Assembly: GCA_003254905.1 (NCBI GenBank)
Contig: QANU01030383.1
Span: 1-64,000, forward strand
DNA length: 64,000 nucleotides
Direction of reading: 5' to 3'
Source of the DNA: Nissolia schottii
Lineage: Eukaryota > Streptophyta > Magnoliopsida > Fabales > Fabaceae
A model generated the notes under the pieces. That model saw only the letters and a program-made list of their open reading frames with translations. It had not been told where the DNA came from and did no database searches. Below are positions 24,250-36,800 of the stretch, piece after piece; the stretch's first letter is position 1; each line of letters opens with the position of its first letter. The translations under genes were made by a program, and so were the position numbers.

Positions 24250-27200
24250 GTTTTCAATAATTTTCTCAGAATTCTCCTTCCTCGTACTGATCTAGAACCA
24301 CAGATCCGTGCTTCCAGTCCTTATTACTTACATCCGAATGAAGCTCCAGGAGTGGCTCTTGTTCCAACTGTGTTCAACGGAAAGAACTATCACTCCTGGT
24401 CCAGATTCATGAAAATGTCTTTGAAGGCCAAAAACAAACTGCAATTTGTGGATGGACGAATTGTGAAACCAGCAGCTGCGGATCCGTTGTTTGCTGCGTG
24501 GGACAGGTGTAACACTATGGTAGTTTCTTGGATTACTATGTCTCTTAGTCCAGAAATTATGGAAAGTGTGATGTGGAGCGAAAATGCTCAAGATTTGTGG
24601 AATGAACTTCGTAGAAGATACTGCCAAGGTGATTTGTATAAGGTAGCTGATCTACAAGAGGAGCTGTATGCTCACAAACAAGGTGACTCTTCAATTACTG
24701 CTTATTTCACACGGTTAAAAACCATTTGGGAGGAGTTGGACAATTTTAGGCCAATTCCTCGTTGTGATTGCATAATCCCTAACTGTGATTGTGGTTTGGG
24801 GACAGTTAGATCATATAGAGAGCAAGACTATATAGTTAGATTCCTTAGAGGATTAAATGAACAATATGCAGTTGTGAGATCACAAATTATGTTGATGAGT
24901 CCTACTCCTACTATTGATAGAGTGTTCTCTTTGCTAATTCAACAAGAAAGACAAATGAATGTTGAGATTAGTGAATCACAAGTGTTAGCTCAGATGACTG
25001 AGTCCGTTGGAAAGACCAGTTTCAATCCTGCTAGCCGCGGCAGGGGGAGAGGCCGAGGTGGCAGATCACGAGGCCTTGGAGGACAAGGCAGAGGTCAGAC
25101 ATCAAAGGCATGGTCCTGCACTCATTGTGGCAAGGCAGGCCACTTGGTTGAAAGATGCTGGGTTCTATACCCTCATTTAAAGCCTAAGACAATGAACAAT
25201 AGTAGTGTTAATAACTGTGCTGCAGAAGCAACTACTACTGAGGAATATGATGATGCCGAGGTTGCAAGTGAAATTTCACATAAAGATGTTTGTGATGATC
25301 TACTTTCTTTTTCTGCAGAACAACGCAAAGCATTGTTATCATTCTTGCAACAGCATGATTCAAAGTCTCCTTCCACAGTTAACCAAATAGCCACTAAACC
25401 TATCTCCCTTAGCCATCCTGCAGGTAAAACAGCCACTTTATCATTTAAAACCTTTAGCCATAATCCTTGGATCATTGATACAGGTGCAACAGACCATGTA
25501 TGCAATTGCATAAACCTTTATCATCACTTCAAACACATCAAACCAATTGCTGTCACCCTTCCTGATGGATCTCATGTCACAGCAAGTGTTTCAGGCACTA
25601 TCACATTCACACCTCATTTTTATCTCACTAATGTTCTCTATTTACCAAGCTTCAAATTCAATTTAATTTCTGTTTCTCGATTAACTAGTGCCTTACATTG
25701 TTAATTGAATTTTTCTGCTCATCATTGTGAGATTCAGGATCTCCATACTATGAGGAAGATTGGTGCAGCTGAGAGGGTAAGTGGCCTATATGCAGTTGCC
25801 TCCACAGCAGCACTGAGTCAGACTTTTGCAACGATTGTTCCTGCAGTCAACAATACAGCTAGAGATAACACAAGATTATGGCATATGAGGCTTGGGCACC
25901 CTTCCATTGACAGATTATGTTTAATGAATAAGTTGTATTCTTACATACATGTAACTAAAGAAACTTCCATGCCATGTGAGGTGTGTCATTATGCTAAACA
26001 GAAGAGATTGCCCTTTTCCCTAAGTAATACCATTTCCAATTGTACCTTTGATCTCTTACATGTTGACATTTGGGGTCCCCTAGCTTTTCCTTCTAGTTTT
26101 GGCCACAAGTACTTCTTGACCATTGTAGATGACAAGTCAAGATACACATGGATCCACTTTATGCAACTTAAATCAGAAGCTGCTGATTTGTTAAAATCCT
26201 TTATAATAAAGGTGGAAAAACAATTTAATGCCTCAGTAAAAATTGTAAGATCTGATAATGGCCCTGAGTTCAAGCTTAACCAGTTTTTTGCTCAACATGG
26301 AATAGACCATCAGCTCACCTGTGTTGAAACACCACAACAGAATGGTGTAGTAGAGAGAAAACACCAGCATATATTGGCAGTGGGAAGAGCTTTGCTGTTC
26401 CAATCACATCTCCCAAAGCATTTCTGGCACCATGCATTAGCACACGCTGTTCACATTATCAATAGACTGCCCACACCTTTCCTCAATAATTCTAGCCCCT
26501 TTGAAACCTTGCATTCCATTAAACCAGACCTCACCAATCTAAGGACCTTTGGATGCTTATGCTTTGCTGCTACTCTAACTGCCAAGAGAAAGAAATTGGA
26601 TTCAAGGGCACGAAAATGTGTTTTCCTGGGATTTTCCCATGGAACCAAAGGTTTCCTCTTGTTTGATTTGATCACTAGAGAGACATTTCTATCTAGAAAT
26701 GTTCAGTTTTATGAGGAAGTCTTTCCCTACAAACCTTCTCACCCCAACACCACATCACACCACACCACAGACAGCCTTACTGATTTATTCCCTGCTACAC
26801 CATTAACCACACCACTTCCCCAACCCCAACTGCCTTGGCCATGTGATAATGATGCGGTAGAACTTCCTGACCCTCAACTTCCACCTTCTCACCCTCAACC
26901 TGACCCTTCATCGTCTCAGGTTTCCCCTCAACCTCCTCCTGCTACCTTGCCTCGAAGATCTGCACGGGTTTCCAAGCCGCCTGCTTATCTCCAGGATTAT
27001 TCATGCAATATGGCCACTTCCTCTCAGCCTGCAGAGTCTTCTCCCAGGTATCCTCTTTCTCAATTTATTTCCTATTCTGCTTTATCACCTACACACAAAG
27101 CTTTTTCTCTAGCCATTTCCACCACCACCGAGCCTAAAACCTTTAAGGAGGCAATGAATCATGCATGTTGGAGGGATGCTATTAATGCTGAGCTCCGTGC

Positions 27201-29114
27201 TTTAGAAGATAATAACACTTGGTCACTCTCACCACTTCCGGATGGTAAGCATGCCATTGGATGCAAGTGGGTCTTCAAGACCANTTTCCCTACAAACCTT
27301 CTCACCCCCACACCACATCACACCACACCACAGACATCATTACTGATTTATTCCCTGCCACACCATTAACCACACCAATTCCTCAACCCCAACCGCCTTG
27401 GCCATGTGATAATGATGCGGCAGAACTTCCTGACCCTCAACCTCCACCTTCTCACCCTCCACCTGACCCTTCCTCTCAGCCTGCAGAATCTTCTCCCAGG
27501 TATCCTCTTTCTCAATTTATTTCCTATTCTGCATTATCACCTACACACAAAGCCTTTTCTCTAGCCATTTCCACCACCACCGAGCCTAAAACCTTTAAGG
27601 AGGCAATGAATCATGCATGTTGGAGGGATGCTATTAGTGCTGAGCTCCGTGCTTTAGAAGATAATAATACTTGGTCACTCACTCCACTTCCGGATGGTAA
27701 GCATGCCATTGGATGCAAGTGGGTCTTCAAGACCAAGTATAAACCCGATGGTTCCGTTGAGCGCCACAAAGCCCGCCTTGTTGCCAAGGGTTATACGCAA
27801 ACTGATGGCATAGATTACAAGGAGACTTTCAGTCCGGTGGTCAAGATGACCACGCTGCGTGTGTTGCTTGCTCTCACCGCCGTCAAAGGATGGTTCCTCC
27901 ACCAACTCGACGTCAACACTGCGTTCCTTCACGGTGACCTCCATGAAGAGGTATATATGGTCCCTCCTCCTGGGCTGTTATTGTCCAATCCTCATCAGGT
28001 TTGCAGGTTGCGCAAGTCCCTCTATGGATTGAAGCAGGCGAGTCGACAGTGGAATGAAAAATTGACCTCGGTGCTTCTCCAACATGGGTATCATCAATCC
28101 AAGTCAGATTATTCTTTATTTTGCAAACACCATGACAGCTGCTTCACCGCTGGTCTGGTTTATGTGGACGACTTGGTTCTCGCGGGCAACGACCTCAAGG
28201 AGATTCAGTCACTCAAGGACCTACTTCACAGCCGATTCACCATTAAAGATCTTGGAGTTCTGAAGTACTTTCTGGGCATGGAGGTTGCTCGTAGCTCCAC
28301 CGGGATAGCTCTCTATCAGCGCAAGTACGCTCTTGATTTGTTGGGGGACACGGGCTTCACTGCAGCACGGCCCGCATCTACGCCCATGGATTACACCTTG
28401 CGCCTCTCAAAAGGATCTGGGGATCCCCTCCTTGACCCCGGAGAGTATCGCCGCCTTATTGGTCGCCTCATTTACCTCACCCAAACACGCCCAGACATCT
28501 CTTTTGCCGTCAACAAGTTGAGTCAATTCCTGTCATGTCCAACCACCACACATCTCCAGGCCGCTCAACGAATACTACGGTACTTGAAATCTGCTCCCAG
28601 CATGGGTCTTTTCTTTCCTTCTTCTTCGGTCTTACATTTACAAGGCTTCTCTGATTCTGATTGGGGTGCGTGCTTGGACACCCGGCGATCAGTTACGGGC
28701 TACTGTTTCTTTCTTGGCTCTGCGCTTGTCTCATGGAAGAGTAAGAAACAATCAGTTATATCCCGTTCTTCATCGGAGGCTGAGTATCGAGCTCTAGCTC
28801 ATACAGCCTGTGAGGCTCAGTGGATTCTTTATTTGCTTGCTGATTTTGGTGTCACTGTTCCACCCCCTGCATTATTCTGTGATAATCAATCTACTCTCCA
28901 CATAGCAAGTAATCCGGTGTTTCATGAACGCACTAAACACATCGAATTAGACTGCCACTTGGTTCGTGAGAAACTTCATGCTGGCGTTGTTCGTTTACTG
29001 CCCATTGCTACTTCCGTACAGGTCGCGGACATTCTCACAAAGCCTTTGGCCCCTGGTCCGTTCAATGCACTTCGATCCAAGCTGGGTCTGTTTGATCTAC
29101 ACACTCCAGCTTGA
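24250..29114 (+). pseudogene. Copia gag-pol polyprotein (one stop, one assembly seam)
   Basis: Gag starts with a YYLHPNE-like stretch near 24322, but no in-frame ATG precedes it after the stop at 24247, so the start codon seems lost. Gag includes YHSWSRFM and the zinc knuckle CTHCGKAGHLVERC (near 25114). Protease: WIIDTGATDHV (near 25469). A TAA at 25702-25704 breaks the frame inside the PR-INT linker. Integrase: RLGHPS, CEVCHYAKQKR and the D-D-E residues in HVDIWG, RSDNGPEF and ETPQQNGVVERK. RT: KARLVAKGYTQ, LDVNTAFLHGDL and catalytic YVDD near 28162. RNase H: SDSDWGACLDTRRS and SSSEAEYRAL. The end is KLGLFDLHTPA then TGA. A single N at 27284 is followed by a repeat of the preceding 560 bases with a frame change. 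Ignoring the second copy keeps one frame. Confidence 0.93.
26722..27735 (+). repeat. Duplicated copia segment around a single N
   Basis: 26722-27283 and 27285-27735 both run from TTTCCCTACAAACC to GTCTTCAAGACCA, coding for the Pro-rich INT-RT linker. The second copy lacks about 110 bp in that linker. The unit including the N is 452 nt, exactly the frame offset seen across the seam, so the duplication is probably an assembly artefact. Confidence 0.9.
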
Positions 29115-29120
29115 GGGGGG
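29112..29120 (+). other. Polypurine tract of the copia element
   Basis: TGAGGGGGG immediately before the 3' LTR. The TGA is also the stop codon of the polyprotein, as is common in plant copia elements. Confidence 0.88.
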
Positions 29121-29395
29121 TATTACCATATATATATATTTAAACTAACTGAGCTTACTTAATATTAGAAAGTTAGTTTTCTTACAGAGCTTGCTAGTCT
29201 GTTAGCTTGTTAGTCTGTTAGAGTTTGTTACTCTGCTACTCTGTAGCCTAGCCTAGCTGAACTGTTATATAAATACACCTGTACATAATATTTCTCAAGT
29301 AATGAGAATCAGATGATTCAAACCACTTTCCCTCGTTTTCTTTCTTTTTCTTTCTCTCTGAAATGACAGAGAAAGTTCGAGCATGGAATTTATGA
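29121..29395 (+). repeat. 3' LTR of the copia element
   Basis: 275 bp, same ends as the 5' LTR, with an 11-bp insertion near 29237 (TACTCTGCTAC repeat) and a few substitutions. The target duplication TTTGT follows at 29396. Confidence 0.92.
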
Positions 29396-29400
29396 TTTGT

Positions 29401-30149
29401 CACATATATTGATTTTGGTTAAGAGTTTCTTTAATTTGTCAATTGGGTGAACGGGGTAAGATAGATAAAATAGAAGAAAGCAGAAGAAGCCTTTTCAGTT
29501 GGACTTGGGAGACGAGAACGTTGCTCGCAATAGGAACAGTGTTTCATTTTCAAGGGGGAAAGGAAACGACACTGGCAACTTGGCAAATGAAATTGAAACA
29601 AATGTCACATTCTGAAATGAATGCAGGGGCTGCTAATGCTATCACATAGTCAACGCAAAACTTGCAGTTGCAGATTTTCACCGGAATTTCTCACTTGAGG
29701 AAGGCCTCCCTAGTTAAGCCATCTTCTAGTCTTCCCACCTACTAAGCTGCTTGAGTACGTTTTAAAGCCTTGGTTTGGCTGAGGGATGCTATTTGTACAA
29801 ATCATCTTTGATCCTGTACAAACCAAGAGATACAGATGATAAAAAAAAGTAAAAAAGAAAAAGGAAAAAGGAAAAAGAAACAAACAAGACGGGGAAGTGT
29901 GGCAAGAGGGTTGTCAAATTTAGTTGTACATAAATCTTTTTCTTAGTTTGATAATTTCAGTCATGCAGTCACGCTCTCTGAAGACTTATAAACATACTTA
30001 CAAATCCCTCATCAAAGTTGCCCTTACATTTGCAGCGAGAATCAAACTCGCTTTTTTTGTGAAAGACCGGTATGTTCCTTACGTTTTCTTTGACGGTACA
30101 CTGTAGTACTATTTGGAAAAAATAATGTAAAAATTTTCTCAATAAAAAA
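29401..30149. other. Intergenic, no gene seen
   Basis: Host DNA displaced from the LAR 3' side by the copia insertion. It is AT-rich with purine tracts near 29835-29885, and contains no supported frame or repeat. Confidence 0.5.
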
Positions 30150-31045
30150 AAGTCATAATAGTATAGTATTTGCTAAAGTTGCTATTACAATCTAAAATGA
30201 TGATAATAGATATAAATATTAAAGAGTGTAATTAATTAATAGACATAAATTGACACGAATATTTATGGTTATACTAGTCATGTAACCTTTAGAGATCACA
30301 AACCAACTTTATAAAATACTTTTCATGGCTCTCGAAGAGCACTCCTCACTTTTAAAAACTAGTAGCAAAATTACCTTAATTTTTTTGTTTATTAAACATA
30401 AAAAAGAATTGGCTTATATTTTCATAAACAAAAGTCAATCCACAAAAAGATTTACCTAATTACACTTTCAAGGAATATGACTTTTACAAAGTTGATGAAC
30501 TCTCGAGGCTCTCAAAAGTTGTTATAAATAAATCATAGTTGAACTATTTAATATAATAATATGTAAAAGTTGATGGTAGATTGTTGGTCACGAAATGTTT
30601 TTCTATTTTCATGGGTAGCAATCAAACCCCTAAGCTCATGGTTAAGAGACAAAGTAAGTTGACACCACGCTACACCTCGTGGTTTGTAAAAGTTGATCTT
30701 AGTAAGCACAATTTAGAATAGTATTTTTCTTTTGGTAAGGACAAGTTAGAATAGTATAGTGTTTAGTAAAGTTGTTCTTGAAATATATATAAAATGATTA
30801 TATTAACAAATATTAAACATTATAATTAATATGCATAGTGGACATAAATATTTAAGGTTACTATAGCCTTTTAATGTTTAAGAAGCGCATGACCACCTTT
30901 TAATGCTCTCAAGACCATTCCCAACTTTCAAAAATCATGAAACAAAAACACCTCAAGTTCTATGTTTTTGTTTTTGTTTATTAAACAATAAAAATGACTT
31001 ATACTAAGACTTTCTCAAAGGATTTTTACCAAATTAAGCCTTGTT
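30150..31045 (+). repeat. Diverged direct repeat of about 330 bp
   Basis: 30150-30480 and about 30745-31045 share an ordered series of words (AATAGTATAGT, AATATTTA(T)GGTTA, CTCTC(A)GA, TTTTTGTTTATTAAAC, GACTT at the ends), spaced similarly with many substitutions. This is an old direct duplication about 595 bp apart, or two copies of one non-coding element in the same orientation. Confidence 0.6.
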
Positions 31046-32239
31046 TATTTTGGGCTAGCATATTTTTTAATGTTTGAAGTCTAGCATTTTATGAGTCTAA
31101 TCCAACTTGTTACGAGCTATAGTGGGCCTAAATGAGATAAAAGCTCAAACAATACTACTAGTTTGAGTAGTGGTGTCTAAGTTTAGCATAAAAGGAGGAT
31201 AGTGAGATCAAAGAGAACCATGAAAAATATAATGATGTGAAATATTATCTTCTCGCTCCCTTTTTAGGATCATCTTCTCACCTTTGGATTATCTTTATCT
31301 TTGTAATTGTTGTTTACCATTGCATAAAATATACAAAAATACACAAACAAATTACAATTTATCAATTCTTCATACATATTTACAATTCATTACATAAATA
31401 TATTTCTATATTTAACACAATGGAGCTTTAATTGAGCATTGTTCCAAAGTTCGCTCCCCATGGTAGTTTCAAATGCAGCCAGAACCCATGGTTGGCTGGA
31501 AATAATAGAGAGAATATATGTTCAAATTTGATTGGCCCTTTATGGATACCTTTCATAGAGTGAGGATTGTTGATTCCATTCACTTGTTTCCCTCCCTGGT
31601 GATCCCCCGAAATCCCATAGATATCTATTTTTTTATTCATCGTTTGATTTTCCATACTCACTCGTTTATGGATGCTTAGGGGGAGTTTTCCTAGACCATG
31701 GAGGATGTGCATTCCTTGCTTCTCCTTCCCAGTTTGGTGAGTTCAACATCTCCTCATCGTCCAACTTTCCTCCCTCTATTCTTCAAATGGCTCAGGAGCT
31801 CAAGGTCTCCATCCACATAAGTGGTGAGAACTCGCGAGACATTCTTGCCACCCATGAAAGTGTGGAGCACCAATACCTGAAGAGGAAGAGGAAAATGGGT
31901 CCTCCTGCTTAACTGAAGGCAAAGAAGAAGCTTGGTAAGCCTAAATACAACCATCCTAGTTGGATCCATCACTTTTTCATGGATTATCCCTCAAAAGTTC
32001 ATTTTGAGTCAGGCCCTAATCTCCTAATTACCTTGAAAAGAGATACCTTTGTTACTAATTGGCTCAACAAATATGTCTTTTGAGGTCCTTGTTAGGTGTT
32101 GGTTGTGCACTTATCTTTTCCTCTATAATTAGATATTATGCATGGATGTTATGATTAAGAACCATGCAATTACTTTGATTTCCAAATTTGTACTCTTTAG
32201 ATGTGTTTTTGTAAATATATACTTGTTAATTTGTGTTAA
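31046..32239. other. Unassigned region, possible retroelement debris
   Basis: 31430-32080 has a more coding-like composition than its surroundings and several medium frames on both strands, but no domain I recognise. Neighbouring gypsy LTRs suggest it is element debris. Nothing here supports a host gene. Confidence 0.35.
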
Positions 32240-33150
32240 TTAAGTGATTTTTGTGATAATTGGGTTTGTAGCATTTGGTCTCGTCTGGGTGAAAGGGTTT
32301 CAGGTAAAATTTATCAAAAGAATAAAGAAATTAGAGTTGGGAGAAAAGAAGTGAAGCAGAAGAAGCTGGTAACTTCCTTGGACATTGCCACAATGATGTA
32401 AAGTAGTTGTTATGATAAGAGATCACAGTAGCGATTTGACACGTCTTCTGATGTGTTCTCCAATGCAGTTTTTGAAGCAACACCATAATGATCCCTCAAC
32501 ATGGCTCAACCTATAAATAGAAGCATCACAATCCATTTTCATCATCTCATTAAATCCCTTTTCAACTTTAGATTAGAATTAGGAAGCTCTCCATTTTCCT
32601 CTCTCACATTCTTTCTTTATTTTTCTGCATTTTAGAGTTGAAAATTATCAAGGGTTGACTAAAGATTACCTCTTCTCCCTTGGTAATATAGGTTTCTTCT
32701 TTGTAATTTACTTTTTTGTATTTAGCTTTTGTTATCCTCGATAGAGAAATAATTTCCACAAATTGGCCAAGGAGGTCTTGTCTTCATGCAATCCTTTGAG
32801 CTCATTTTGCAATACAAGTTTTGTTTGCTTTCTCTAATTCTCTTATCTCTTTATTTGCATAATTATACTCCATGATCATGAATTATATTTGTGTGAATTT
32901 ATGAAATGTATAATTGTTTTGAGATTGGGAATTAAGGTGTTGACTGATGCCTAGACTAATGCAATTGGGTTTTAGATTGGTTCAACCTTCATGGTGTCAC
33001 GATGATGACTTAACCACTATTGGACTAATTGTATGCTTGACGATTTTCAAGTGAATTGTTGAGTTGTTGGTGGTGATCGTGTCGACAACCTAAACTAGTC
33101 ACAAATTGGGAACTTTGTTGTTTATGTGTGAATTGCATGTTGAAAGACCA
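32240..33150 (+). mobile_element. Gypsy-type LTR relic, plus orientation
   Basis: TATAAATA at 32512-32519 is preceded by GGACATTGCCACAATGATGT and followed by CATCTCATTAAATC and ATTGGCCAAGGAGGTCTTG. The same ordered words appear on the minus strand at about 33500-34297, so two LTRs of one family face each other. The borders are approximate. Confidence 0.65.
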
Positions 33151-34297
33151 CAAAAATGTTGTTTGCTTTTGCGTCCTTCAAATAATAATTTATGGAAAAA
33201 AAACCATGTGCAAACCAATTATAACATAGTGTAATGTTTTGACTCAAGTTGTTCTAGGAAGTGCTTCGAATGTCAAATTCTATTTTAACTATTTACATGA
33301 ATAAGGGGGATAAAGGTTTGGGGTTGTCACGTTTCATGCATTCAAACAGTTTTCAACAAATAAATAAAATGCATTGGTGCAAAGATTTCTTAGAGAAAAC
33401 TTCACATACTGTCTACACATTGGAAAGTGACTAACTTGGGTTGTTAGCATAATTGCCAGTAATAACCCCACAATTTATTTAACAATCGTCAGGTGTTTAA
33501 TTACCTTAATGATTTGATGTCTCTATCATGGCACCTCAAATGTTGAAATAAGTTACACACCAATTGGATTATTCCATGGCATAAACATGGAAGCCATTAC
33601 TCAAATCACACAATTATCAATTACAACTAGCAATATAAAAATGTACGATAAAATAGGGATTAAGAAATGCAAATCAAGTTAAATTGATAATGATGCATAG
33701 AGATGAACATGATCATCCAAGACCTCCTTGGCCAATGTAGAATCGCTCCTCCACGATCATGGAGTTGCAAAACAAGTGGAAATTTACAAAATATACACCT
33801 ATGCTACTAAGGGAAAAGGGAGGTAATACTTAGTCGACCCTTGGCAACGTACAAAAACTATAAAGCTTGAAATGAGAATAGAAGAAGAAAGACAAAAGAA
33901 CCAAAACTAATCTAAACTAAAACTACAACTAAAAGAGAAATGTGGATAGGGGAGTAGAAGAATGCTTGTAAATACAAGGCTTGATTCCATGACTTGCACT
34001 TGGAGTCTTTATTTATAGTCCAAAGGACTGATTTGCCATGGGTGAGGGGTGTCAAAATTGCGTTAGAAACACTTTAGAAACACATTAGGGTACTGGACAT
34101 TGCTGTGGTGAAGTTAGGATCGTTGTACGATGTCTGAGGTGTTAAAAATGCATTAGAGGACACGTCAGTGTTCTTGAGGTCACTATGGAAAAGTTGACAT
34201 CGTTGTAGCAATGTCCAGAATCTTCAGAGCTTGCTTTGACCCTTTTAACGTCTAAATTGGCTCTAGGTGTCTTCATGAAAGTTGTAGATATGTTTCA
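33151..34297 (-). mobile_element. Gypsy-type LTR relic, minus orientation, left part
   Basis: Minus-strand TATAAATA at 34010-34017, GGACATTGCTACAACGATGT near 34205 and TTGGCCAAGGAGGTCTTGG near 33730 mirror the plus-strand LTR at 32240-33150. Sequence continuity jumps from GTAGATATGTTTCA (34297) to TCTCTTCAATTAGAC (38087), so the 3.8-kb solo LTR is inserted in this older LTR. The lower border is uncertain. Confidence 0.65.
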
Positions 34298-35476
34298 TAT
34301 AACATCCCGAATTTTCTTAGAAAAATAATTATACACATAATTATTAAATTAATTGTCTAATCATGCTTAGAGAATTAAAATGTGAAATTATCAAGTAGAA
34401 TATTCGTAGGAAGTAAGATGTGTCGCGATACGAAATCCGGCCGACAACCGAACGGCTGCTGTTCGTCGACAGAAAAATACTCTTTCGGAGAAAAATTCAC
34501 AAACATCCTTAAATATTAATACTCTTAAGTGGGGGAGGATTAGAGGATCACGATGGTATAAACGGAATATTTTTCGGACGACCGTGCGCGACGTATCGAC
34601 ACTACGAGCGATAGAATACGAGCGAACCGGAACTGGGAAAAATAAAATTTCAGTAGCTTCAAGGGGAAGGGTTGCACGGTTTTTGAAGAGATTTTTGGGA
34701 CAAAAATCATCCCTTAAATCATGCTTCCACATTTTCCCATCACCATGCTTTCTTACACTTGAAAGCCTAATCACATCATGCACCATACCTCCCATTATTC
34801 ACCACATTTATTAAACCCAAAAAAACAAGTAATCTCCATCACCATCAGCCCTCAAAACCGAGAGCTCTCCCCAAAGCCCCAAGAGACATTTGCTTTTCTC
34901 ACATTCTTCAAACACACCACCAAACATTCAAGAGTTCAAGCACATTTCCTTCTCCTTCCACTTCCCACAAAACCGAAAATCACAGCCCTCAAGTCTCTTC
35001 ATCTTAGTTTCATTTTCTTACACCCACTACCAAGAGGAACAACATCATCCTCTTCATTGGGCAAGGTTCTCACCTTGAAGAAAGGAAGCTCAAGCTTTGG
35101 GAGGCAACAAGGCTTGTGGACTTCACTTCAAACTTCACCACCACCACCACCAAGCTTTCTACAGGTGGGTAGTATCATCACCCCTGTCTATGGGATGTTT
35201 ATTGCATGTTTATATGTGTGTGTTTTGAGTAAGAAAAGTTTAGAAATGTTATGAGGATAAATATTGTTGTTGTATGCTGGATATATTCACGCTGTTTTAT
35301 GAATCTGGAACGTCCATGTTGTTGCTCGGGTACTGTTGGAATATGTGGTATGAACAGGGGAATGAGTGTAACTGAACGAGAGAAAATAGGCCAGGAGCTG
35401 GGCGCCGAGTTTTCCGCAGAAGGAGTACTGAGAGGAGTCTAGAGTTGAAGAGCGGGTCAGTAGTGGTGACCGAAGG

Positions 35477-36230
35477 GGTTCCACGGAGGACCCCTGGAGT
35501 GGCTGAGTAGTTCCCTGGAGGGTGTTCTGAGTGAACACCAGTAGTGGTGATGGAGTAGGGTTCCGCGTAGGGACCCTAGAGTGGCTGAGTGGGTTCTTAG
35601 GTAGTTCGGAGTGGGTTCTGCGGAGGATCCCCAAGAGTTGAGAAGGTTACGTGAAGAGTGTTGAGCGTGCACCAGAAATGGTGTTGAGTGGGTTCCGCGG
35701 AGGAACCCCAAGGGTTGAGAAGGTTACGTGAAGAGTGTTGAGTGTACACCAGAAATGGTGTTGAGTGGGTTCCGCGGAGGATCCCCAAGAGTTGAGAAGG
35801 TTACGTGAAGAGTGTTGAGTATGCACCAGAAATGGTGTTGAGAGGGTTCCGCGAAGGATCCCTGGGAAGCTGAGAGGGTTACGTGAAGAGTGTTGAGTGT
35901 GCACCAGGAAGGGTGTTGAGTGGGTTCCGCGGAGGATCCCTGGAGAGCTGAGAAGGCTACGAGAAGAGTGCCGAGTAGGCACCAGGAATGGTACCGAGTG
36001 GGTTCCGCGGAGGTTCCCCGAAGTGATGAGTGACTCCCTGGAGAGTAGACCGAGTGAGTACCAGTAGTAGTGACCACTGGGGTTCTGCGGAGATACCCTA
36101 GAGCGGCTGAGCGGGTTCCTGCAGTTCTGGCTAGCATCAGCAGCGGTGCCAAGCGGGTTCCGCGAATATCCCTTGACGCCGAGAGATCCCATAGAGTAAC
36201 CGAGTAGGGTTCCGCAGAGGTCCCCTGACG
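35477..36230 (+). repeat. 77-bp minisatellite, about 10 units
   Basis: GGTTCCGCGGAGGATCCC recurs at 35477, 35559, 35614, 35691, 35768, 35845, 35923, 36001, 36081, 36156 and 36208. The spacing is 77-78 bp in the core and variable at the edges. Because 77 is not a multiple of three, the open minus strand shows the same peptide wording in all three frames, which explains the overlapping long minus-strand frames here. Confidence 0.9.
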
Positions 36231-36605
36231 CTGAGAGTGGTTTCGAAAAGGAGGGTTCCGAGGTCCATTATATTCCAACAAGTGCTTAGCACGAAGAAGC
36301 CTATGCAGTAAGTTTATAATGACATGTGTTTTTACTATGAGCCACCGAAAGGTGCAGTGAACAAGTCTATGAATATATAGTTGTGCATGCATCATGTGGA
36401 TAGACCACTAGAGACTATGATATGCCAAGATTAATGAATGAAGATAACAGTAAGAACCAGAACAGTACAGAAAGATAAAGTGCATATGATGATGGGATAT
36501 AATGAATGAGAAGACGCTAACCCGGGTAAGCCGGTACGCGTAAGAGAAAGAAAGTATTTGGTACTAGATACTTAAGTTGTTATAGTTCATGCATAGTGCA
36601 CAAGA

Positions 36606-36800
36606 GCAGGCTCATAAGGAACGCAGGCATTGTGTACGTCACCATGCTCATAAGGAATGCATGGGGCTCGATCACGTCACCAGGCTCATAAGGAACGCAT
36701 GGGACACAATCACCTTGCATACATACATATGTGATTAAAGCGTCGTTATGTTTCGACCATGTCGCCATGCTCATAAGGAACGCATGGGGCAGGGTCACCG
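36606..36800 (+). repeat. Short tandem array CATGCTCATAAGGAACGCATGGG
   Basis: Four copies of GCTCATAAGGAACGCA or a one-base variant (about 36608, 36648, 36683 and 36769), each followed by a CACC-containing spacer. The third and fourth copies are separated by an extra ~50 bp. Confidence 0.8.

Larger units (their letters stand above)
23852..29395 (+). mobile_element. Ty1/copia retrotransposon, nearly intact
   Basis: Order: LTR (23852-24115), primer-binding site, gag-PR, INT, RT-RNase H, polypurine tract, LTR (29121-29395). TTTGT flanks both ends (23847-23851 and 29396-29400). Gene order INT before RT defines Ty1/copia. The LTRs differ by few bases and an 11-bp indel, so insertion is fairly recent. 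One in-frame stop and a single-N seam interrupt coding. It lies in the same orientation as LAR, just downstream. Confidence 0.95.

Noticed and set aside
35477..36230. CRISPR-like array
   Set aside because: Units are contiguous and similar along their length, with no unique spacers, and the DNA is plant nuclear.
35287..36395. Several overlapping minus-strand frames of 60-220 aa with similar wording
   Set aside because: They are the 77-bp minisatellite read in three frames. The period is not a multiple of three, so no single protein is conserved.
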